Part shown: positions 57,429 to 64,000 of the stretch, piece by piece
Layout of the letters: each line of letters opens with the position of its first letter
Position numbering within the stretch: the stretch's first letter is position 1
Source: Calliopum simillimum
Lineage: Eukaryota > Arthropoda > Insecta > Diptera > Lauxaniidae
Assembly (NCBI GenBank): GCA_951812925.1
Contig: OX638368.1
Span: forward strand, 17,547,187-17,611,186
DNA: 64,000 nt
Direction of reading: 5' to 3'
Made by a program: the position numbers and the translations under genes
Notes under the pieces: model-generated
What the model was told of the DNA's origin: nothing
What the model saw: only the letters and a program-made list of their open reading frames with translations
Databases searched by the model: none

Positions 57429-60400
57429 ATGTCTGTGATAACGATGGATTCAACACATAAAAAAGATGACTTAAAAGGTAATTACTTTTGTTTTTAGTGA
57501 CCAACTGTAATAACAACATTTTCCCAGTATTCATGTCGAAGCTCGGGTTAAAAAGTTGGAAACAGACCGAACAATTATAATTAATACGTAATCATTATAC
57601 CAAAGCGTTTTTAAGAAGTGTTGCAGTGATAAAATCGCTCAAAGCATTACACAGGCACTCGAAAAAAAATTTTGTATGAACACAATACTTCTTATATGCA
57701 GTCTTATGAACTTTTCAACGCTGAATCGGACTGCATCCTCAGAATTGTCAATGCTTGAAGTTGAAGAAAACGCTATTTTCAGGCTAATGGCGTAGTTAAA
57801 GGTAAAGGTGAAATTTTTTTGAATGGCATCGAATAGCCATAATCTTTCATATCAAAATATACTTTCGAACTTTTCCAATAAAACTTGCACTTTTCGAGTT
57901 ATGATCCTTTGAGATAAAATGTGCTGCAGGGTATGAAATGTGTTAGAAGCAATAGTAGGGTGATGAAAAATAGGCGATGGCACGACCCCTGAAATACCCT
58001 CTCTTCAAAGGATCATAATTTCCTATTGGAAAAGATTAAAGATATATTTTGATGAAGAAGAGTGTGGCTATTCGATGCCGTTAAAAAACAAAAGAATTTC
58101 ACATTTTCCTGTATCTATGCCAAAAGACTGAAAACAGCGTTTTCACAAACTTCATGCAAGGGTATCTCAAAATCCTGCAGGTATATTGACAATTCTGAGA
58201 ATGCATTCTGATTCAGCGTCGAAAAGTTTACACGACTTGCATAGAAGAAATATTGTGGTCATAAAATTTATTATTTTTTTTTTATTGCCTTTGTTATCAA
58301 AATTAAGCATCAAAAGCATCCAAAATCATTTCAAGAATCAGAAGCTCTCCCAAAGTATTATCGCTCTTGAGTAAAGTAATATATATAAATATTGAATTTA
58401 AATGGGAGATCTTCTAAAGGTTCAAATCTTGTGCGATTATTGACGCAAAACTCGCTTTGATTTTAGTAGAAGATCCGGTGAAGAAATTACTACACTCATC
58501 GTTATTCCCGGTGAAATAAACAAAACCTGGCGAGATTGGTACTCCATATCCTGGCAAGGATATTTTTAATTAAATGTTATTTAATTTTTTTTTTTTTTAC
58601 TCCAATAACCCTCATTCTCTTTCTCAATAAATTTGTTGGCAATCGATAGCAAAAATCATATAGAAAATGACGCTGTGCGCTTGACATCCTTTTTCCTGGC
58701 AAGGATACCTACCCAAAGGCTTAACAGTAAAAACGAAGAATAGCTAGGTATATTAGAGGAAAAAAATACATGGCCTACTTTCAACAAGCCTTAAGTTTCT
58801 TGGAACACATACATATATTCTTCTTCTTCATGTATGTATATATGTATAGCCTTCGAGAACCTTCGGGTATCCCAGATAACTTTCCATTAAGGATTTTTTT
58901 TTGGTTTCGAATGCATCAAATGTTCTCTGAAATGAACAAAATTTTACATGGTGCTTATTTACATCAAAGAGAACATTTTGGTGCTGCTGGAGCACAATTC
59001 CAAAAAATTTTAAAATTTAGAACCACCCTAGAGTACATAAAGGTGCATGTTAAAATGTTTCACTTTTTGAAGTTACAATGGGGGTTATCGTCAATCAAGA
59101 TTCCCGGGGAATCTTCTTAAACTGCAATAGAGAATACACGGCAGTCTGAGAAAATTCCCAGGGAATATTTATTCACGATAACCCCCAATAACTCTTGAAT
59201 GAGCAGTCGTACAAAAAAGTCGAAAAACTTGTTTATAGAAAATTATATTCCCTACAAACTGTATTTTTTGCATTTTTCATGCAAGTCATGGTTTAGAATA
59301 TATTCTTGGAAAACAGCTAGTTTCCAAAACACTGGTTTTTGAAAAAAATCTCCGAAACCGTGAGTCGCACAATCAAAAATAACTGGACAATTTATAGAGA
59401 ATCCAATTATTTATTCAAAGATCATTTTATTTTTATTGTACGACTACTCGTTGAAGAGTGATCGCAATTTAAAAAGTAAGACATTTTATTATGCGCTTAC
59501 TACCATACCAGCGTCAGCGTATTTTACTATCTCTGTCTCTTTCATGCCCATACAATTTATATGGAGCATACCGAAACAGAGACGGTTAAATTACGCTGAC
59601 GCTTATCTAACGCTCCAATTTAGGTATGGCTGTTATACGTTAAATTTATATCACAAATGTAAACAACTTTATTAAATCGGCTTATCTCCTAAACTACAAG
59701 TAGCTCTAGGCATGCTTACGGGTCTCACCCCTCTTCACCTTATGGTTAAGAAAGAAGCAGCCTGTGCGGCCTTCAGACTACCTCAACAACTTAAAGAAGG
59801 CAATCTAACAGGGCATGTCAAGATCCTGGATATATTCTGGGACGCACCATGCCGTTCGGTCTCCGACAAGATAAGTAAAAAATTTGTTTTCTCTAGAATA
59901 TTCAAAGTGGTAATCAATGACCGCGCTGAATGGAAGAGGAAGGACATAAATGTAAAACAGGGCTCACAGGTATGGTTCACTGACGGGTCCAAAATGGAAG
60001 ATGTTTAGAGTTGTGTGCTAGAGAATGTCTAAGAAGGGGCACCCCCGGCACCGACATATACATTTACTCGGACAGCCAAGCAACTCTAAAATCACTAATG
60101 GCTTTTTCAATACACTCTAAGCTTGTCTGGAAGTATTTTGAACTTCTTCAAGCCCTATCCAGGAGGAATGAAGTTACTCTAGTTCGGATACCAGGGCACG
60201 AGGGGCATGAAGGCAACGAAAGGGCAGACTGCTTGGCCAAGAGGGGCGCACTCAATACTTTCATAGGCCCAGAACCCTTCTGCGGAGTAAACAACAGTTT
60301 CAAAAATAACTTAATACGGGAATGGGAAAAGGAAAGCCTCTCCGATCACTGGAGAGCCAAAGAAGGTATGCGACAGGCGAAGAGGCTGATCAATCCAAAA

Positions 60401-62521
60401 CATATTAAGGCTGAAGCTGTTCTAAATCTCAGCAGGAAAGATATAAAAACGTACAGTGAGATAATGACAGGTCACTGTAAACTTTATTATCACCTAAAAA
60501 ATATGGGACTGGTAGACGATGATGATTCCTGCAGACTCTGCTTAGAGGACTTGGAAACAGAAGAGCATGTGCTATGTGCATGCCCTGCTGCGTTTAGACG
60601 CAGAATTAAGTACCTAAGAGCTGAGATTTTAGATCCAGGTGACATAGGTAAAATTAATCCTATGGCAGTAACAAGATTTATAGATAGTCTGGAACTGTTT
60701 TGATTAGGGAAAGAGGCTGTACAAGAAATCTTTTAGGTCGCAGTACAATCTAGAGCCTTTTAGATAATAATAATAATAAACTACATGTTGTACGAAAACA
60801 ATTCTTACACATTCTTGTAGGAAATTTTCTGGGCTACAAAGCTCAGGACCAACCTGCGACCTTTAACCTTAAATAATTTTTTATACGCACACGATTTCGC
60901 AATGGACTTCACACTATATTTATCATGCACAAATAGAGATAATTCCGGTGAAAAAATTCACTTGAAATTATAACGCAGAAGTTTGCTTATGTTCCTGAAC
61001 TAAAATTTTTTTAGTTTTATTTTTCTTATTTTTATTCAGAACACAATGAGCCAAACAATGAGCCAGCTGACTTTGAAAAGGCCATGGATGTAGCAGGTTT
61101 TGGCAATTTCAATCTGCTATTACTTTTGATTGCAACATTTGCTAATTGTGCCAGCGTATTTCAAAGCTCAACTATGTCATATATATTACCAATAGCCGAA
61201 TGTGATCTCAAATTAACGCTTATCGATAAAGGAACACTCAATGCGGTAACATATGCGGGTAAAGATTTTTATTTAAATTTTAAAATCACATAACCATTTC
61301 CAACTTTTTTTTTTGGTCTTTAATAGGCATGATAACATCAGCTATGCTATGGGGTTATGTGGCTGATACGCAAGGACGAAAAAAAGTTCTAGTCTATGGT
61401 TATCTTTTGGATGCCGTATGCGTAGTTGGCAGTTCATTAAGTCAAAACTTTGAAATGTTGGTGACATTTAAGTTTTTAGGAGGTTTTATGTAAGTTTACT
61501 TAAATATTTATTGTTATTAAAATGTTTAATTACTTATATATGTATATAACCTATTTAGAGTCAATGGTCCCACTGCCGTGCATTTTACATATTTAACGGA
61601 GTTACACACTTCTAAAAACCGTCCAAGAGTTTTAATGGTCTTGGGTATGGTAGTATCTGCAGCAACACTTATGTTGCCTTTGCTTGCGTTGGCTATATTA
61701 CCCAGAGATTGGGACTTTGTATTATTCAGCACATTTAATGGTATGCACATTAAGACTTAAGTGACTACTAATTTACATATTGTATACAACATATATTTTC
61801 AAAATTTTAGTACATTCATGGCAAATTTTCCTGCTTGTGTGTGCCATACCCAGCTTAATTAGCGGTTTATTATTTACAATATTACCAGAGAGTCCAAGAT
61901 TTTTAATGGCACAAGGTAGAAATCAAGAGGCTTTGCAAGCTTTTCAAATGATCTACTCAATGAATCATCGTAAACCGAAGGAAACTTATCCGGTAAGTGT
62001 AATGAAGGCATAAATTTTTTAGATCATTTTCGTTACAAAAAAACTTTAATTTCAGATAAAGCAGCTAGTTGAAGAAGTGCCCAGTCGCGATGGCAATGCT
62101 AATGAGTTCGTTTATACCATTGATGCCAACGTTGGTATTAACAACAGCGATAAGGTTAAACGTCAGCATAGAAGCTTTTTGGAAGCTCTAAGGGATGGCA
62201 TGCAACAAATTAAGCCAATGTTTAGAAAACCTTTACTAGGCCATTCACTGCATGCTTATACAATGCAGTTTTGTATTATGTTAGGGTAAGTACTATCAAA
62301 TGAATAGCCCCTTTTTCTGTTCAATAACATATATGTCATTTTCTACAAATAGTTTAAATACCATAAGACTTTGGCTACCACAATTATTTGCTTCTATTTC
62401 TGAGTATGAGGCATTAAATGTTAACGGTGAAGAATCCTCGACTATGTGCACCATTTTGGAATATAGCGTTAATAAAACTGCGATGGTAGCGGCGCAACAC
62501 GATGGCATTCAATGCGGTGAG
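57429..62521 (+). CDS. SV2-like MFS transporter, gene 4 (partial, 7 exons seen)
   Basis: Tandem sister of gene 3; its 3-prime exons lie beyond the window. Exons: 57429-57477, 61040-61258, 61327-61489, 61559-61740, 61811-61992, 62056-62285, 62353-62521, all GT-AG and in frame. The first ATG adds MSVIT before MDSTHKKDDLK; the second ATG (57444) matches the gene 3 start, where the upstream ATG is ATT. Counting from 57444 gives 393 residues. A short duplicated NEP motif (EHNEPNNEPADF) precedes TM1. Motifs: IAECDLKL, WGYVADTQGRKK, LPESPRFLM, VKRQHRSFLEA, IRLWLPQLF. Expected exons 8-10 should follow after 62522. Intron 1 holds a palindrome, a small MITE and a LINE 3-prime end; intron 7 holds the hexamer satellite. 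Substrate unknown. Confidence 0.88.
57715..58235. repeat. Palindromic repeat in gene 4 intron 1
   Basis: Left-arm blocks CGCTGAATCGGACTGCATCC, CTCAGAATTGTCAAT and GGCATCGAATAGCCA recur inverted at the right around a centre near 57960. The ends belong to the same sequence theme (GAATCCGATTCC-AGAATTGCTC) seen at 13.8, 17.3, 40.0 and 42.3 kb. Confidence 0.55.
59080..59186. mobile_element. Small palindromic MITE, family P, copy 4
   Basis: GGGGGTTATCGTCAATCAAG and TATTTATTCACGATAACCCC are complete inverted ends. CTGCAATAGAGAATACACGG is in the centre. It lies in intron 1 of gene 4. Confidence 0.7.
59660..60780 (+). pseudogene. LINE 3-prime end with RNase H and TAA tail
   Basis: The frame runs LQVALGMLTGLTPLH (end of RT) to QVWFTDGSKMEDV, which is the start of an RNase H domain. 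After a break come YIYSDSQATLKSLM, VRIPGHEGHEGNERADCLAK and a C-terminal CRLCLEDLETEEHVLCACP zinc knuckle, ending at a stop at 60703. It finishes in (TAA)n at about 60763-60780. RNase H downstream of RT plus a TAA tail suggests an I-like or related clade. About 120 bp that should encode the catalytic Glu region is missing. It is 5-prime truncated, in intron 1 of gene 4. Confidence 0.8.
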
Positions 62522-62639
62522 GTAAGTAAAAAATAAATAAATAAAATTTCTTATCACAAGATTATAATACGCATGATAAGCGTATTTTTTTAATAAAGTA
62601 AAATAGGAAAAATAAACTAACGTCGATACCTTAAAACGC

Positions 62640-63180
62640 AATGGTCCGACGAGATGTTCATTTGCTTATCTACTAATTTTGAGAAAAATAATAGGATACT
62701 GTAGAAACTAACTTTATGTGTAAAAAAGCTGCCACACAGTGGATGGGTTCGTATGGAACAGCGGTCATAAATAGTAACAATAGAGTTAGGTTTTTAAAAT
62801 GATGATCCTTGGGCAATAAAATCTATAACACGCCTACCTTTTATACAAAGTTAAAGCGTGGTCGAAGCTGTTTACAAAATGGGTATCAACCATTTTAATT
62901 GAGGCCCCAAAAAATAACTATTCATATCTCCAAAATTCTTTGACGCAGATAGATGAAATTTAGTAAATATGTTAGTCATTGGAACAAATAATGTTCACTT
63001 TAAAAGTGGGCGGTGCCACGCCCTAAAAAAACAAATTAATAATATCTCTGAAAATATTTGACTCAGATAGATAAGATTTAGTTGTACATTTGAAAAAACC
63101 ATTTTAACAAATTATTCTCACTATAAAAATAGGCGGTGCCACGCCCTCCTGAAAACTCATTCAACATTTCTGAAACTGCT
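62640..63180. repeat. GTGGCACGCC-type repeat in gene 4 intron 7
   Basis: Two to three diverged units contain AGATAGATGAAATTTAG, AAAAGTGGGCGGTGCCACGC and AATAGGCGGTGCCACGCCCT. Related to the blocks at 31.05 and 55.46 kb. No coding potential. Confidence 0.5.
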
Positions 63181-63324
63181 TCACACAAATAGGTAAAATT
63201 TGTTACATACATATGCAGTGATGAGCAAAATTAGTCTTAGTTTTTCGAGACCAAGACCAAGACGTTGATACATTTTCATGGCCAAGATCATGGTTTGATT
63301 TTGTTTTTTTATTGGTTATGGTTT

Positions 63325-63870
63325 TGGTTTTGGTCTTGGTCGGTCTTGGTCTTAGTCTTAGTCTTGGTCTCGGTCTCGGTCTCGGTCTTGGTCTTGGTCT
63401 TGGTCTTGGTCTTGGTCTCGGTCTTGGTCTTGGTCTTGGTCTTGGTCTTGGTCTTGGTCTTGGTCTTGGTCTTGGTCTTGGTCTTGGTCTTGGTCTTGGT
63501 CTTGGTCTTGGTCTTGGTCTTGGTCTTGGTCTTGGTCTTGGTCTTGGTCTTGGTCTTGGTCTTGGTCTTGGTCTTGGTCTTGGTCTTGGTCTTGGTCTTG
63601 GTCTTGGTCTTGGTCTTGGTCTTGGTCTTGGTCTTGGTCTTGGTCTTGGTCTTGGTCTTGGTCTTGGTCTTGGTCTTGGTCTTGGTCTTGGTCTTGGTCT
63701 TGGTCTTGGTCTTGGTCTTGGTCTTGGTCTTGGTCTTGGTCTTGGTCTTGGTCTTGGTCTTGGTCTTGGTCTTGGTCTTGGTCTTGGTCTTGGTCTTGGT
63801 CTTGGTCTTGGTCTTGGTCTTGGTCTTGGTCTTGGTCTTGGTCTTGGTCTTGGTCTTGGTCTTCGTCTTG
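63325..63870. repeat. Hexamer satellite (GGTCTT)n
   Basis: About 545 bp consist of GGTCTT units, with TCGGTC variants near 63370-63420 and TTCGTC at the right end. It is flanked on each side by short inverted pieces (ACCAAGACCAAGACG at 63250; AAGACCAAGACTG at 63885). The long open frames on both strands (LVLVLV, LGLGLG, KTKTKT, QDQDQD) are artefacts of the 6-bp period. It lies in intron 7 of gene 4. Confidence 0.97.
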
Positions 63871-64000
63871 GTCATGATGATCATCAAGACCAAGACTGCT
63901 TTTCAAGGTTGGTAATTTATAGTTAATATTTAGGTGTGTCACGCTTATTTCAAGCATAAAATCATCTATCAATTCGAAATTTGGCATTTTAACAACCCAA

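Noticed and set aside
63265..63987. Open frames of about 200 codons (LVLV, LGLG, KTKT, QDQD) on both strands
   Set aside because: They are products of the (GGTCTT)n hexamer array, not proteins.

Overview
The window is nuclear DNA from a dipteran insect, most likely a higher fly; the family is not resolved here and a tephritid-like fly is only a guess. The reasons are an AT-rich sequence, small coding exons split by GT-AG introns, transporters of an insect SV2-like MFS type, and a large transposon load that includes a repeat well known from flies (the core reading TTCTTGATCAGCGTCA and GAGTCGATATAGCCATGTC).

The host genes are four paralogous SV2-like (synaptic-vesicle-2-related) major facilitator transporters. 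Gene 1 (2024-12047, minus, 10 exons, 498 aa) and gene 2 (14899-25442, plus, 10 exons, 513 aa) are divergently transcribed from a 2.85-kb intergenic region and form one subfamily. Gene 3 (36867-49299, plus, 10 exons, 544 aa) and gene 4 (57429 to beyond the window, plus, seven exons and about 393 aa visible) form a second subfamily in tandem. Exon lengths and intron phases agree across the set, so the gene models were built by comparing paralogs by eye. Genes 3 and 4 have an extra 34-nt first coding exon, and their upstream DNA is duplicated too. Gene 3 has one exon where genes 1 and 2 have two.

Nearly everything else is transposable-element (TE) DNA. In order: nested long palindromes with Tc1-like remnants and a Helitron-like insertion (2.7-6.2 kb); a defective mariner (6.2-6.9 kb); a transposase tail (8.8 kb); a LINE fragment in a palindrome (13.8-14.6 kb); a pogo/Tigger-like element with a 1.9-kb palindrome inside it (15.9-19.9 kb); a 9-bp satellite (23.5-24.2 kb); a dead hAT element with two palindromic insertions (25.9-29.0 kb); a PIF/Harbinger element (29.45-33.2 kb); a Helitron-like copy (35.3-36.1 kb); a Tc1-like pseudogene (37.6-38.5 kb); a tRNA-like palindrome (38.7-39.5 kb); a 2.3-kb tandem duplication carrying a Foldback/Mutator-like insertion (39.5-44.7 kb); several MITEs; a LINE 3-prime end with a TAA tail (59.7-60.8 kb); and a hexamer satellite (63.3-63.9 kb).

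No rRNA gene, intact tRNA gene, CRISPR array, bacterial-type operon or viral gene was recognised. The most informative observations are the matched empty and filled sites of the Foldback-like insertion, the decoy splice acceptor made by the intron duplication, the duplicated promoter block, the exon-structure differences among paralogs, a probable GC-AG intron, and the shared hairpin plus CTAG|T terminus of the Helitron-like family.
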